Source: Herbiconiux moechotypicola (lineage in GTDB: Bacteria > Actinomycetota > Actinomycetes > Actinomycetales > Microbacteriaceae). Taken from it: DNA of 64,000 nt. Under the pieces are notes generated by a model, which saw only the letters and a list, made by a program, of their open reading frames with translations, did not search any database and was not told the DNA's origin. The position numbers and the translations under genes are program-made. The DNA is taken from assembly GCF_024979255.1 (NCBI RefSeq), contig NZ_JANLCN010000001.1:124001-188000 (forward strand), read 5' to 3'. The first letter of the stretch is position 1. Each line of letters opens with the position of its first letter. Shown here piece by piece: positions 1 to 9,018 of the stretch.

Positions 1-1
1 C

Positions 2-499
2 GACGAGCCGTTCGACCGCGACTCGGCGGCCCGGGCCTACGCCGCCGTCGTGGCCGACCTCGCGATCGAGCAGGACCAGAACGCCGACCACGCCGCCGAG
101 CTGATCGACCAGGTCGAACTCGACCCCGGGGTGGCCAGGCACGAGCACGACTACAAGTCGCGCGACGTCGAGTTGCTCTCGGCGAGACGCGCCGTGTACC
201 GCCGCGTGGCGAAGCGCCTGCGCGACGACGCGCGCGACCCCGAGGTCGTCGCCCGGGTGGTGGAGGAGGCGCGGGAGCGCGCCTGGGAGGAGATCGCGCG
301 CGAGCTCTCCTCGCGGCTCGACGACGCCCGGGAGGTCGCCGGGGTCGTCGTCGACGACGAGTACCGCCGGCTGCGGGCCGAACGGATGCGCAGGGTGCGC
401 GAGTTCGACCTGTGGGAGCTGGCGGAGAGCCGAGAGGCCGCCGCGGCCCGCGTCGCCAGAGCGGCGCGCCAGGCGCGGGCGGGGCACCGGCGCTCCTGA
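2..499 (+). CDS. Hypothetical charged helical protein (5' end outside window)
   Basis: The reading frame is open from the first bases of the window to a TGA at 497-499, so the real start lies upstream. A GTG at 50 is in frame, but the codons before it look equally coding. The visible 165 residues are rich in Arg, Glu, Asp and Ala and should be almost entirely alpha-helical, perhaps a coiled coil. No signal peptide, membrane segment or catalytic motif is visible. I do not recognise the family. The next gene follows after 13 bases but appears to have its own promoter box. Confidence 0.6.
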   Translation, partial: DEPFDRDSAARAYAAVVADLAIEQDQNADHAAELIDQVELDPGVARHEHDYKSRDVELLSARRAVYRRVAKRLRDDARDPEVVARVVEEARERAWEEIARELSSRLDDAREVAGVVVDDEYRRLRAERMRRVREFDLWELAESREAAAARVARAARQARAGHRRS

Positions 500-505
500 T
501 ACGGT
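500..505 (+). promoter_or_regulatory. Putative -10 box of a leaderless promoter
   Basis: TACGGT lies 7 nt before the ATG at 513. This fits an actinobacterial TANNNT -10 box with transcription starting at or next to the start codon. The gene has no convincing Shine-Dalgarno sequence. Confidence 0.5.
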
Positions 506-512
506 CGGCGGC

Positions 513-1481
513 ATGACGACGCCCCGTGCCGCACTCGTGTACAACCCCGTGAAGGTCGACCTCGAGGCCCTGAAGGCCGCGGTCGCCGCCGAGGAGGAGG
601 CCGCCGGCTGGGCGGAGACCCTCTGGATCGAGACCACGGAGGACGACCCGGGCCAGGGTCAGGCGCGCCAGGCTCTCGCCGAGGGTGCCGACCTCGTCAT
701 CGCCGCCGGCGGCGACGGCACGGTGCGCGCGGTGGCCGAAGAGCTCCGCGATGCGGGGGTGCCGCTCGGTCTCCTCCCCTCGGGCACCGGCAACCTCCTC
801 GCCCGCAACCTCGACCTCACGCTCGACGACACCGCGACGGCGCTCGAGACGGCGTTCCGCGGCGACGACCGCGCGATCGACCTCGGCCTCATCCGCATCC
901 GTCACCCCGACGGCACCGTCGGTCAGCACGCCTACCTCGTGATGGCGGGGCTCGGCCTCGACGCCAAGATGCTCTCCGCCACCGACGACGAGCTCAAGGC
1001 GAAGGTGGGGTGGCTGGCCTACGTGAAGGCGATCGCGCAGGTGCTGCGCGACAAGAATCAGCTGCACATCCGGTACAGCCTCGACGGCGGGCCGAACCGC
1101 TCGGTGCGGGCGCACACGATCATGGTGGGCAACTGCGGGTCGCTGCCCGCGAACATCCTGCTGCTGCCCGAGGCGGCCGTCGATGACGGGGTGTTCGACA
1201 TCGTCGTGCTGCGGCCCGAGGGCTTCGTGGGCTGGGTGCAGATCATGGTGAAGGTGTTCTGGGAGAACGGCGTGCTGCGCCGCAACACGGTAGGGCGCAA
1301 GCTCATGGGCCTCACGAAGGAGGTGCGGGCGCTCAACTACCTCAAGGGACGGGAGCTCGTGCTCAAGCTGCAGCGCCCCGAAGAGATCGAGCTCGACGGC
1401 GACCCGTTCGGCGAGGCCGTCGCCGTGAAGACCTGGGTCGACCCCGGCGCGCTCACCGTGCGCGTGCCGCGCGAACAGTAA
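513..1481 (+). CDS. Diacylglycerol/lipid kinase family protein (DAGK catalytic domain)
   Basis: This 322-residue protein has the fold signatures of the diacylglycerol kinase/YegS/BmrU family, which phosphorylates lipid alcohols with ATP at the inner membrane face. The nucleotide-binding GGDGT is at residues 66-70 and the second glycine-rich motif, PSGTGN, is near residues 89-94, both typical of the N-terminal catalytic domain. The C-terminal half is the usual beta-sandwich domain and includes the segment ELDGDPFGE. Length matches the family. The natural substrate (diacylglycerol, sphingoid base or another lipid) cannot be told from the sequence. A lone gene with its own TANNNT box seems likely. 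Confidence 0.88.
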   Translation: MTTPRAALVYNPVKVDLEALKAAVAAEEEAAGWAETLWIETTEDDPGQGQARQALAEGADLVIAAGGDGTVRAVAEELRDAGVPLGLLPSGTGNLLARNLDLTLDDTATALETAFRGDDRAIDLGLIRIRHPDGTVGQHAYLVMAGLGLDAKMLSATDDELKAKVGWLAYVKAIAQVLRDKNQLHIRYSLDGGPNRSVRAHTIMVGNCGSLPANILLLPEAAVDDGVFDIVVLRPEGFVGWVQIMVKVFWENGVLRRNTVGRKLMGLTKEVRALNYLKGRELVLKLQRPEEIELDGDPFGEAVAVKTWVDPGALTVRVPREQ

Positions 1482-1522
1482 TCAGATCGGACGCGACCGG
1501 CAAGCCCCTCTTTGCTCGCCTC

Positions 1523-1528
1523 TATAGT
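1523..1528 (+). promoter_or_regulatory. Possible -10 box upstream of the 1574 gene
   Basis: TATAGT sits in a locally AT-rich patch (about 1510-1560) unlike the surrounding DNA. Transcription starting about 8 nt downstream would give a leader of about 40 nt containing the GGAGG at 1565-1569. No clear -35 is seen at standard spacing. Confidence 0.35.
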
Positions 1529-1573
1529 CACTAGTCTTTCTAACAATAAGAACGACTCAGGAGTGGAGGCGCA

Positions 1574-1897
1574 ATGTCACTCATCGCGATGCCCGTGGCG
1601 GGCACGACGGCCGTCGAGCCCATCCGCTGGTCGACGCCGGAGACCAAGCTCTGGGTGGGTACCCGGGCGGGGGAGTACGCGGGCATGATCGAGTACGTCG
1701 ACGGGCACTTCGTGGTGGTGGGGGCCACCGGCCGGTCGCTCGGCAGCTGGAGCGACCTCGCTCAGGCGATGACCGCGGCCGAGTCGGGTCGCGGCGGGCA
1801 TCGCGTCTCCGACGCCCTGCTCTCCAACGTCGCTCTCGCCTCCGCGGCCGTCGCGGTGTCGATCGCGGGCCTCGGCCTCACGATGCTCGCGGCGTGA
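1574..1897 (+). CDS. Small hypothetical protein with C-terminal membrane segment
   Basis: This 107-residue protein starts at an ATG preceded by a good GGAGG ribosome-binding site 4 nt away. The first 70 residues form a small, soluble, beta-rich-looking domain containing GEYAGMIEYVDGHF. The last 25 residues are hydrophobic (LASAAVAVSIAGLGLTMLAA) and could be a tail anchor. I do not recognise the family. The 3' end overlaps the converging downstream gene by 20 bp. Confidence 0.6.
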   Translation: MSLIAMPVAGTTAVEPIRWSTPETKLWVGTRAGEYAGMIEYVDGHFVVVGATGRSLGSWSDLAQAMTAAESGRGGHRVSDALLSNVALASAAVAVSIAGLGLTMLAA

Positions 1898-3311
1898 CGA
1901 CCCGGCTCCTCCGGCGCCCCGGCTGGCGCGCGTAGTCGCGGGCGCGCGACGAGGAGAGTGCGATGAGGATGAGGATGTCGAGCGAGAGCCCGACGAGACT
2001 GGTGTTGAGCGTGATGGCCTCGCCCTGGATGTGCTGCACCGCCACGATGACGATGTTGGTGAGGCTGAAGCACATCACAAGGATGCGCGCCACGTTGCTG
2101 CCTCGTAGCACGGCGATGCCGAGCAGCAGTTCGGCCACGAGGAACACCAGCGCGAAGGCGACGAACACCCAGAGCACGAGATCGCGGTCGAAGAGCTCGT
2201 CGGCGTCGGAGCCCACCTCGATCACGAGCAGCTGCTTCACGCCGTCCCAGTCGAGCAGCACGGCGAGCACGATGGCGGCGGGCACGAAGGCGCGCACGAG
2301 CACCACCACCGCGCCGAACAGGGTCGGTGTGGGGCGGCGCAGGCGCACCGGTGTGTCCGTCGTCGTCGACGATGCGGTCGCGGCACCGGCGCCCGGCACC
2401 ACCGTCGGCTCGGCCGCCACCATGGCCTGAGCCGCCGCGGAGGGAGTGACGGCGCGCAGGTCGATGACGGGCAGGTCGCCGTCGGTCACGATCGCGTCAC
2501 CGCCCCCGTTGCGCGAGTGGTAGCCCGTCGCGAAGTCTTTCAGCACCGTCACGGCGACCGCCGCATCCGCCTCCTGCACCGTCGACACGATGTGGTCGCG
2601 CTCGACGTCGGTGTTCTCGTCGATCTTGTGGGTGATCTGCAGGGTGAACAGCGAGAAACCGACGGCGCGGTCGTAGGTGCCGGCCGCGAGCCAGTCGGTG
2701 TGGTGGCCGCCGGGCAGCAGCCAGCCGTCGGGGCAGCGCCAGAAGCGCACGTGGTGGCGCTTGGCGGGGTTGCCCTTCACCTCCTGCTGATAGGCGAAGT
2801 CCTGGTTGCGGCCGAACAGCATGAGGGGGCTCACCGGGGCCTCGTCGTAGCTGCGGCGCAGGAGCGTGGAGGTGACGATGCGCCAGCCGCTGCGCAGGGT
2901 GAGGTCGTCGGCCCTCGTCCAGCCGGCGGCGAGCATGGCCGAGTGCAGCTGCTCCTCGGAGCCGAGGAGGCCCAGGTTCACCGGGTCGCCGAGCAGGCCG
3001 TCGCTCGTGCGGGTGCGGCCGATGAAGTAGTTGGGCACGTAGATGTTGGTGAGGATGCGGTGCAGGCGCGGCAGCGCGATGTAGGCCACCAGCGCCCAGA
3101 ACACGAGATAGAACCAGATCTGCGCCCAGCCCGAGGCGAAGCCCTCGTTCAGCACGAGGTACGCCAGCCACACCACGGCCACGCCCGCCACGACGAAGAA
3201 CAGGTTGTCGAACAGGGCGTTCAGCGAGAAGCCGCGGCGGCGGCGCAGGCCGATCTCGGTGGCGCGCACACGCGTGTCGTCGCCGGGCGGCGAGCTGTGT
3301 GAGCGGGGCAT
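1878..3311 (-). CDS. LssY C-terminal domain membrane protein
   Basis: This is a 477-residue membrane protein. Two hydrophobic segments lie near residues 33-53 and 63-82. A soluble region at about 95-270 resembles the LssY_C domain (motifs FGRNQDFAYQQE, HHVRFWR, GTYDRAVGFS, TGYHSRNGGG). About four more membrane segments follow at residues 310-460. LssY_C domains occur fused to membrane phosphatases or alone, and their biochemical role is unsettled. The ATG is preceded by a TATCGT box six bases upstream, suggesting leaderless expression. It converges with the small gene to its left. Confidence 0.75.
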   Translation of the reverse strand: MPRSHSSPPGDDTRVRATEIGLRRRRGFSLNALFDNLFFVVAGVAVVWLAYLVLNEGFASGWAQIWFYLVFWALVAYIALPRLHRILTNIYVPNYFIGRTRTSDGLLGDPVNLGLLGSEEQLHSAMLAAGWTRADDLTLRSGWRIVTSTLLRRSYDEAPVSPLMLFGRNQDFAYQQEVKGNPAKRHHVRFWRCPDGWLLPGGHHTDWLAAGTYDRAVGFSLFTLQITHKIDENTDVERDHIVSTVQEADAAVAVTVLKDFATGYHSRNGGGDAIVTDGDLPVIDLRAVTPSAAAQAMVAAEPTVVPGAGAATASSTTTDTPVRLRRPTPTLFGAVVVLVRAFVPAAIVLAVLLDWDGVKQLLVIEVGSDADELFDRDLVLWVFVAFALVFLVAELLLGIAVLRGSNVARILVMCFSLTNIVIVAVQHIQGEAITLNTSLVGLSLDILILIALSSSRARDYARQPGRRRSRVVTPRAS

Positions 3312-3317
3312 AGGGAC

Positions 3318-3323
3318 ACGATA
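3318..3323 (-). promoter_or_regulatory. Putative -10 box of a leaderless promoter (LssY_C gene)
   Basis: On the minus strand TATCGT lies 6 nt before the ATG at 3311, giving the TANNNT-N6-start arrangement. Confidence 0.5.
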
Positions 3324-3332
3324 CCGTCGCGG

Positions 3333-4748
3333 TCAGGCCGCGCGGGCGGGCCCGTCGGGGTCGGGGACCTCGGGGGAGACGTCGCGTACCGAGACCCTCG
3401 GCACGAGTGCCCCGGCCACCACGAGCAGCACCCCCGTGATCGCGATGGCGAGGAAGACCGCCGCCGACGCCGCGATGACGGCCGCCGCATCCGGATCGCC
3501 GGTCGTGCCTCCGGAGGAGGCGCCGATGATGCCGTTCGCCACCGCCCCGAACACTGCGACCCCGACCGCGCTGCCGATCGAGCGGGCGAAGAGGTTCGTG
3601 CCGGTGACCACGCCGCGCTCGTTCCAGGGAACGCTGGACTGCGCCGAGATGAGGCCGGGGGCGGCGACGAGTCCGAAGCCGAACCCGATCACGAAGCATC
3701 CCACGGCCACGACCGCGATGGACGGGTGCTGGGCCGTCGCCGCGAGCAGCACCGCGCCGGCGAGGGCCACGACGGTGCCGAGCATGATCGTGAACCGGAA
3801 GCCGAAGCGGCCGTAGAACCGGCCGCTGACAGTGGCGGCGGTCGGCCAGCCCAGCGTGAGGGTGGCCAGCGCCAGGCCCGAGACGAGCGGCGACACGTCG
3901 AGCGCGCCCTCGAGGTAGGCGGGCACGTAGGAGGTGAGGCCCATCATCATCGCGCCCACGCCGAGGCTCGTGAGGGTGGTGGTGAGGATGAGGCGGCGTC
4001 GCAGCACGGCCGGCGGCAGGATGGGCTCCGCCGCCCTGGTCTGTACCACGGCGAAGGCGGTGAGCGCGACCGCGGCGAGCGCGAACGAGCCGATGCCCGG
4101 CCAGGAGGCCCACTCCCAGGCCTGGCCGCCCTCGAGCAGACCGAGGATGAGTGCGCTCATGCCCACCGTGAGCAGGGCCGCGCCGACGAAGTCGATGCGG
4201 TGGCGCTGCGGGCGCACGCTCTCGTGCAGGCGCCGCACGATCATGACGGCGGCGAGGAGGCACAGCGGCACGTTGACGAAGAAGATGGCGCGCCAGGAGA
4301 GGAATTCCGAGAATACCCCGCCGAGGGTGGGACCGACCACCGCCGAGACGGCCCAGACGCTCGCGATGTAGCCCTGCACCTTGGCGCGCTCGACCACCGA
4401 GTAGATGTCGCCGGCGATCGTGACCGCCATCGGCTGCACCGCCCCCGCCCCGAGGCCCTGCACGGCCCGGAACACGATCAGGGCGGGCATGCTCCACGCG
4501 AGCCCGCAGAGCACCGACCCCAGCAGGAACAGGCCGATGCCCACCAGGATGATGGGCTTCCGCCCTAGGGTGTCGCTGAGCTTGGCGTAGACGGGCACGG
4601 AGACGGCCTGGGCGAGCAGATAGATCGAGAACAGCAGAGGGAACTGGGCGAAGCCGCCGAGCTCGCCCACGATGGTGGGCACGGCCGTGGCGAGGATGGT
4701 GGAGTCGATCGCCACGAGGCCGGTGGTGACCATGAGCGCGATCAGCAC
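3333..4748 (-). CDS. MFS multidrug transporter, DHA2/EmrB-QacA type
   Basis: This 471-residue protein is almost wholly hydrophobic, with about 13-14 membrane helices as expected for DHA2 drug:H+ antiporters. Helix 1 carries the family motif region around DSTILATAVPTI. Loop 2-3 carries motif A (KLSDTLGRKP), and helix 5 has the antiporter-type GPTLGGVF. It probably exports drugs or other amphipathic compounds. The first ATG/GTG start is the GTG at 4748, but the frame stays open upstream with family-like residues (NPVGFRSERGP). The true start may be further back, possibly a CTG at 4832 overlapping the stop of the upstream methyltransferase. The two genes would then be translationally coupled. 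Confidence 0.85.
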   Translation of the reverse strand: MLIALMVTTGLVAIDSTILATAVPTIVGELGGFAQFPLLFSIYLLAQAVSVPVYAKLSDTLGRKPIILVGIGLFLLGSVLCGLAWSMPALIVFRAVQGLGAGAVQPMAVTIAGDIYSVVERAKVQGYIASVWAVSAVVGPTLGGVFSEFLSWRAIFFVNVPLCLLAAVMIVRRLHESVRPQRHRIDFVGAALLTVGMSALILGLLEGGQAWEWASWPGIGSFALAAVALTAFAVVQTRAAEPILPPAVLRRRLILTTTLTSLGVGAMMMGLTSYVPAYLEGALDVSPLVSGLALATLTLGWPTAATVSGRFYGRFGFRFTIMLGTVVALAGAVLLAATAQHPSIAVVAVGCFVIGFGFGLVAAPGLISAQSSVPWNERGVVTGTNLFARSIGSAVGVAVFGAVANGIIGASSGGTTGDPDAAAVIAASAAVFLAIAITGVLLVVAGALVPRVSVRDVSPEVPDPDGPARAA

Positions 4749-4828
4749 GGGTCCGCGTTCGGAGCGGAAGCCGACGGGGTTCGGGGTGCGGCCGCGCGGC
4801 CCGCCGGGCCCGCGCCCGGTCGCGGCGT

Positions 4829-5620
4829 TCAGGGACGTCGCGCGAGGGTGACGCGCGTACGGTAGGGCAGCTCGTAGCCGGTGCGCCCGGCCAGGGCGGG
4901 ATGCGCGTCGAGTAGCTTGTCGAGGCGGTCAGCGAGCTCGTGCCGGGCGGGTGGGTCGAGGGCGATCACGGAGCTGCGGGAGGCGACCAGGGCGTGCATG
5001 CCGTCGCGGTCGAGGGGGAACCTCCAGTCGAACTCGGCGAACGCGTCGCGCACGAGCGGGTCACCCAGCGGCGGGTGGACGGTGTCGAACTCCTCGGCGA
5101 TCGAGGCACCGATCACCTCGGTGAGGGCCTGCACCCAGGGCACCCGGTGGTCGCGCACGTTCCACACCAGGGCGAGCACGCCGCCCGGGCGCAGCACTCG
5201 GGCGATCTCGGCGGAGGCCGCGACCGGATCGACCCAGTGCCAGGCCTGTGCCATGGTCACGAGATCGGCCGAGGCGGCGCCGAGCGGGATGCTCTCGGCG
5301 GTGCCGGCGAGCGTGGTCACCTCGGGGAGCGCGACGGCGAGGCGCTCGCGCATCTGCGGGTCGGGTTCGACGGCGGTGACCTCGGCGCCCTCCGAGACCA
5401 GGGCACGCGTGAACTTGCCGGTGCCGGCTCCGAGGTCGACGACCTCGACGCGGCCCGCCGCTCCCGGGTGGTTGCTGCCCTGCCCGTGGGCCGGCGCGAG
5501 CTCGTCGGGGGAGGTCGCGGCCAGGATCCACTGCACGGCGTCGGCCGGGTAGCCGGGACGGCCCTGTTCGTACGCCGCCGCCTCGGCCCCGAAGCTCTGC
5601 GCCAGCCGTCGATCCTTCAC
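4829..5620 (-). CDS. Class I SAM-dependent methyltransferase
   Basis: This 263-residue protein has the Rossmann-like methyltransferase fold. Motif I is VDLGAGTGKFT (about residues 59-69), the acidic end of strand 2 is AVEPD, and later segments DLVTMAQAWHWVD and RVLRPGGVLALVWN are typical of Methyltransf_11/25 enzymes of the ubiE/YcgJ kind. The GTG at 5620 is chosen because the conserved N-terminus (QSFGAEAAAYEQGRPGYP) begins right after it. The frame is open far upstream only because of antisense codon bias. The substrate is unknown. It lies directly before the MFS exporter gene. Confidence 0.85.
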   Translation of the reverse strand: MKDRRLAQSFGAEAAAYEQGRPGYPADAVQWILAATSPDELAPAHGQGSNHPGAAGRVEVVDLGAGTGKFTRALVSEGAEVTAVEPDPQMRERLAVALPEVTTLAGTAESIPLGAASADLVTMAQAWHWVDPVAASAEIARVLRPGGVLALVWNVRDHRVPWVQALTEVIGASIAEEFDTVHPPLGDPLVRDAFAEFDWRFPLDRDGMHALVASRSSVIALDPPARHELADRLDKLLDAHPALAGRTGYELPYRTRVTLARRP

Positions 5621-5755
5621 ACCCCCAGTCAACCACCCCGTGCCGCCCCTGGGCGCCCGGAATGCTGTGACGGGCGGGGCTGGCGAGGCGGGTGGGACCG
5701 CGTACGGTGGGAGGGGGCCGCGTGGGTGCGCGGCACGACGAACGGGGGAGAGCGG

Positions 5756-7735
5756 ATGCGCAGGTCGGCACGGGTGGCCCTCGCCGCCGTCGTCGCCGCC
5801 GCGATGCTGTTCGGAGGGGGTGCGGTGGTGACCGGCGGGGAGAGCACGTCGACGAGCACCGACGCCGACCCCACGCCGCGACCCCGCCACTCGGGTGTGG
5901 CGAGCGACGACGCCCTCGCGCCCTCCGACCCCGCGGCGACGACCTCGCCGACGGCACCGGAGACGGCCACGCCGGGAGACACCGGCGGCGCGACGGGCGA
6001 GACGGGCACGACCGCCCAGCCGCCCGTATCCGGAGACCGCGCGGGAACGCTGCCGGGCCGGCTGCACACCGAGGGTTCGCGCATCGTGACGGCCTCGGGC
6101 GACACCTACGTCATCAAGGCCGCCGCCTGGTTCGGCCTGGAGACGAGCAACTGCGCGCCGCACGGACTCTGGACCATCTCGCTCGACTCCGGGCTCGCGC
6201 AGCTCGCCTCGATGGGGTTCAACAGCATCCGTCTGCCGTACTCCAACGAGTGCCTCGCCGCCTCGGCGACCACCTCCATCAGTGCGCAGGCGAACCCCGA
6301 CCTCGTCTCGCTCACCCCGCTGCAGCTCCTGGACACCGTGATCGACCGGGCCGCGGGGTACGGACTGAACGTCATCCTCGACCGGCACCGGCCCGACTCG
6401 GGGTCGCAGTCGGCGCTCTGGTACACCGACAGGTTCCCCGAGTCGACCTGGATCGCCGACTGGACCATGCTCGCCGAGCGTTATCGCGACAGGCCCTCGG
6501 TGATCGGCTTCGATCTCCACAACGAACCGCACGGCGCCGCCTGCTGGGGCTGCGGAGACGCCGCCACCGACTGGGCCGCCGCCGCCACGCGGGCGGGTGA
6601 CGCGGTCCTCGCGGTCGATCCCACGCTTCTCATCGTCGTGGAGGGCGTCGAGCGGCAGGGCGACGGCAGTTACACCTGGTGGGGTGGCGGGCTCTCGGAT
6701 GCGCGGTCGAACCCGGTGTCGCTCGCCGTCCCGGGGCAGGTGGTCTACTCGCCGCACGACTACCCGCGGTCGATCTACCCGCAGAGCTGGTTCGACGATC
6801 CGGCGTACCCGGCGAACCTGCCGTCGGTGTGGGAGGAGAACTGGGGGTACCTCGCCACCGAGGGCATCGCCCCGGTGCTGCTCGGCGAGTTCGGGTCGCG
6901 GCTCGAGGACGACACCGACCGAGCCTGGTTCGAGACGATCGTGGCGTACCTCGCGGGCACCGGCATCAGCTTCGCCTACTGGTCGTTCAACCCGAACTCC
7001 GGCGACACCGGCGGGCTCGTGGCCGACGACTGGGTCACGCCCCAGGCCGAGAAGGTCGCCGCGCTGGCGCCGCTGCTCGGGCCGGGGACGGTCGTGACGC
7101 CCGCCCCTGCGGCCACGCCCGCTCCCGCGGCCACGCCCGCTCCGGCTCCCACGCCCACACCCGGCTCCGGCCCGGATGGTGCGGAGGACGGCGAGCCCGA
7201 TGCGGGCGAGGGCACGGATGCGGGCAGCGAGGGCGCCGGGGACGCCGGCCCCTCGAAGCACTCGGCCTCGGCGCTCCTGCCCTGGGTGACCGCGCCGGCC
7301 GCTCCGCCGGGCGTTCCCTGGGTCGCGCGGGCACCCGCGGGCGGTGGGACCGTCGGCGACGAACCGGCCGCTCCCGATGACGCGACCGGAGAGACCGCAG
7401 AGCCACCCGCATCCGGTGGCCCCCTCAGCGCTCAGGAGGGCCGTCTCGGGGCGCTGTGGTCGGTGCAGAGCTCGTGGGAGTCGGGCTACGTGGCCGAGGT
7501 CTCGGTCACCAACAGCGGGGGAGCGTCGGGCTGGGAGGTGTCGTGGGACGACCCCGGCGCGACCGCGGTGCTCGGCTCCTGGGGCATGAGCTGCGTCATC
7601 GAGGGCACGCGCGTGGTCTGCACCGGCTCGGACTGGGCGGCCTTCCTCTCGCCGGGCCAGACCGTGAAGGCCGGCGTGCAGGTCGCCGCCCCCGCCGCAC
7701 CGGCCTCACCCACCCTCGCCGTCACCGCGCGCTGA
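5756..7735 (+). CDS. Secreted glycoside hydrolase family 5 enzyme with C-terminal CBM2-like domain
   Basis: This 659-residue exported protein probably cleaves beta-1,4-glucan or a related polysaccharide outside the cell. It has a signal peptide (residues 1 to about 27), a Thr/Pro/Asp-rich spacer, and a GH5 barrel from about 95 to 440. The acid/base Glu is E257 in HNEP and the nucleophile is E378 in LLGEFGS. An Ala-Pro-Thr linker (about 445-465) and a long acidic linker follow. The last 100 residues resemble a CBM2 cellulose-binding module (LWSVQSSWESGYVAEVSVTN, then GWEVSWDDPG). The ATG at 5756 follows a strong GGGGGAG site. No wall anchor is seen, so the enzyme is probably released. Substrate is inferred from the family only. 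Confidence 0.87.
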   Translation: MRRSARVALAAVVAAAMLFGGGAVVTGGESTSTSTDADPTPRPRHSGVASDDALAPSDPAATTSPTAPETATPGDTGGATGETGTTAQPPVSGDRAGTLPGRLHTEGSRIVTASGDTYVIKAAAWFGLETSNCAPHGLWTISLDSGLAQLASMGFNSIRLPYSNECLAASATTSISAQANPDLVSLTPLQLLDTVIDRAAGYGLNVILDRHRPDSGSQSALWYTDRFPESTWIADWTMLAERYRDRPSVIGFDLHNEPHGAACWGCGDAATDWAAAATRAGDAVLAVDPTLLIVVEGVERQGDGSYTWWGGGLSDARSNPVSLAVPGQVVYSPHDYPRSIYPQSWFDDPAYPANLPSVWEENWGYLATEGIAPVLLGEFGSRLEDDTDRAWFETIVAYLAGTGISFAYWSFNPNSGDTGGLVADDWVTPQAEKVAALAPLLGPGTVVTPAPAATPAPAATPAPAPTPTPGSGPDGAEDGEPDAGEGTDAGSEGAGDAGPSKHSASALLPWVTAPAAPPGVPWVARAPAGGGTVGDEPAAPDDATGETAEPPASGGPLSAQEGRLGALWSVQSSWESGYVAEVSVTNSGGASGWEVSWDDPGATAVLGSWGMSCVIEGTRVVCTGSDWAAFLSPGQTVKAGVQVAAPAAPASPTLAVTAR

Positions 7736-7750
7736 CGGCAGAGCGCTCGA

Positions 7751-8998
7751 TCAGCGCTTCGCGGGTGACGGATGCGCGAGGCCGGCGAGGAGGCGCAGTG
7801 CCCGCATCGCGAGGCGGTGGCGGGGGAGGTGGGCGAGCGAGGTGTCTCCCCGGCAGAAGCGTACGAAGTAGCGTGCGCCCGCCCGGGTGCGCAGCACGAG
7901 GTGCACGAGGGTGCGGTGCCGTTCGAACGCGCGCAGCAGCAGGGCGCCCACCTCCTGCTCGGGAGCGAGCTCCGCGGCCACGCGCGCGTCGTACCGCGCC
8001 AGCGCCGCCTCGAGGGGTTCGAGGGCGGGCGAGGAGGCGTGCGCCTCGCCCGAGGCGACGGCGCGGGCGGCGGCGGCTCCCGCCCAGGTACCGGAGCGGA
8101 GGGCGTACGAGATGCCCTCGCGCGTCCACGGCTCGAGCAGGCCTGCCGCGTCGCCCGCCACGAGCACGGGCCCGCGGCGCACGGGCGAGCCCGGGGCACG
8201 CCACTGCGTGAGGTGGCCCGAGGAGTGCAGTTCGACCGCGTCGGCGAGACCGAGGTACTCCCGCCACGCGGTGAGGTAGTAGCGGGTCTCGTCGGCCGAG
8301 CCCCTCGCCTGGATGACCCCGACCGTGAGCGACCCGGCCTTCGGGAACACCCAGGCGTAACTCCCCGCGGCCCCGCCCCAGTCCAGCCGCACGACATCGC
8401 GCCAGCCCACGGTCTCCGCGTCTCCCACCGCCCCCTCCGGCATCGCGAGCTCGTCCTCGAGCCCGAGGTCGACCCCCTCGAGCTCCACCCCCACGTGGCG
8501 GCCGATGCGGCTGTTGGTGCCGTCGGCCCCGATCACGACCCGCCCTCGCAGCACGCCCGCACTGGTCGACAGCAGCACCCCGCCGCCCCGCGCATCCGGC
8601 GTCTCGATCGACCGCACGGCGGTGCCCGGCGCGAACACGACACCGGCGGCGACCGCGGCGTCGACGAGCGCCTGGTCGAACTCGACCCGCCGCACCATCG
8701 CGAGAAAGGGGGTGCCACGACGGATGCGCTGCCGTCGCCCGAACCGCTCGGTGACGACCACCTCCGCGACGCGCGACTCGACGGTGGCCCGCACCGGCTC
8801 CGGCAGCAGCGCGAGCGACTCGCCGAGGAGCCCACCGCCGCAGGTCTTGTAGCGCGGGAACACGGCGCGGTCGACGAGCAGCACGCTCGCCCCGCCCTCC
8901 GCGGCGACGCGCGCGGCGGTCGAACCCGCGGGGCCCGCGCCCACCACGATCACGTCCCAGACCCGGTCTGCGATCGGCGGCGTCGTGGGAGAGGACAT
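7751..8998 (-). CDS. Geranylgeranyl reductase family FAD-dependent oxidoreductase
   Basis: This 415-residue flavoprotein has the FAD-binding GAGPAG at residues 20-25 followed by a typical DR at the end of strand 2. The segment FPRYKTCGGG is characteristic of the GGR family. A second FAD motif is VLVAGDAAGLLEPWTREGI. These enzymes reduce isoprenoid double bonds, for instance in menaquinone, archaeal-type lipids or chlorophyll side chains, or oxidise halogenated aromatics. In actinobacteria a menaquinone-side-chain role is common but cannot be shown here. It is divergent from an MpaB-family gene, and each has its own TANNNT box. Confidence 0.85.
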   Translation of the reverse strand: MSSPTTPPIADRVWDVIVVGAGPAGSTAARVAAEGGASVLLVDRAVFPRYKTCGGGLLGESLALLPEPVRATVESRVAEVVVTERFGRRQRIRRGTPFLAMVRRVEFDQALVDAAVAAGVVFAPGTAVRSIETPDARGGGVLLSTSAGVLRGRVVIGADGTNSRIGRHVGVELEGVDLGLEDELAMPEGAVGDAETVGWRDVVRLDWGGAAGSYAWVFPKAGSLTVGVIQARGSADETRYYLTAWREYLGLADAVELHSSGHLTQWRAPGSPVRRGPVLVAGDAAGLLEPWTREGISYALRSGTWAGAAAARAVASGEAHASSPALEPLEAALARYDARVAAELAPEQEVGALLLRAFERHRTLVHLVLRTRAGARYFVRFCRGDTSLAHLPRHRLAMRALRLLAGLAHPSPAKR

Positions 8999-9004
8999 GC
9001 TCCC

Positions 9005-9010
9005 AGGCTA
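9005..9010 (-). promoter_or_regulatory. Putative leaderless -10 box (GGR-family gene)
   Basis: On the minus strand TAGCCT stands 6 nt before the ATG at 8998. It faces a similar box for the opposite gene only 8 nt away. Confidence 0.5.
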
Positions 9011-9018
9011 GGCGGTGC

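Noticed and set aside
4940-5755. Open frame extending the glycoside hydrolase by about 270 residues upstream
   Set aside because: It is antisense to the methyltransferase gene and reflects GC codon bias. A strong ribosome-binding site and signal peptide place the start at 5756.
7080-7240. Possible wall-sorting signal in the Pro/Thr/Ala linker of the glycoside hydrolase
   Set aside because: The linker is internal and is followed by a CBM2-like domain. No LPxTG/LAxTG motif with hydrophobic tail exists at the C-terminus.
5621-7261. Minus-strand open frame continuing upstream of the methyltransferase
   Set aside because: Composition is Arg/Gly/Val-rich shadow coding opposite the glycoside hydrolase gene, with no family similarity.
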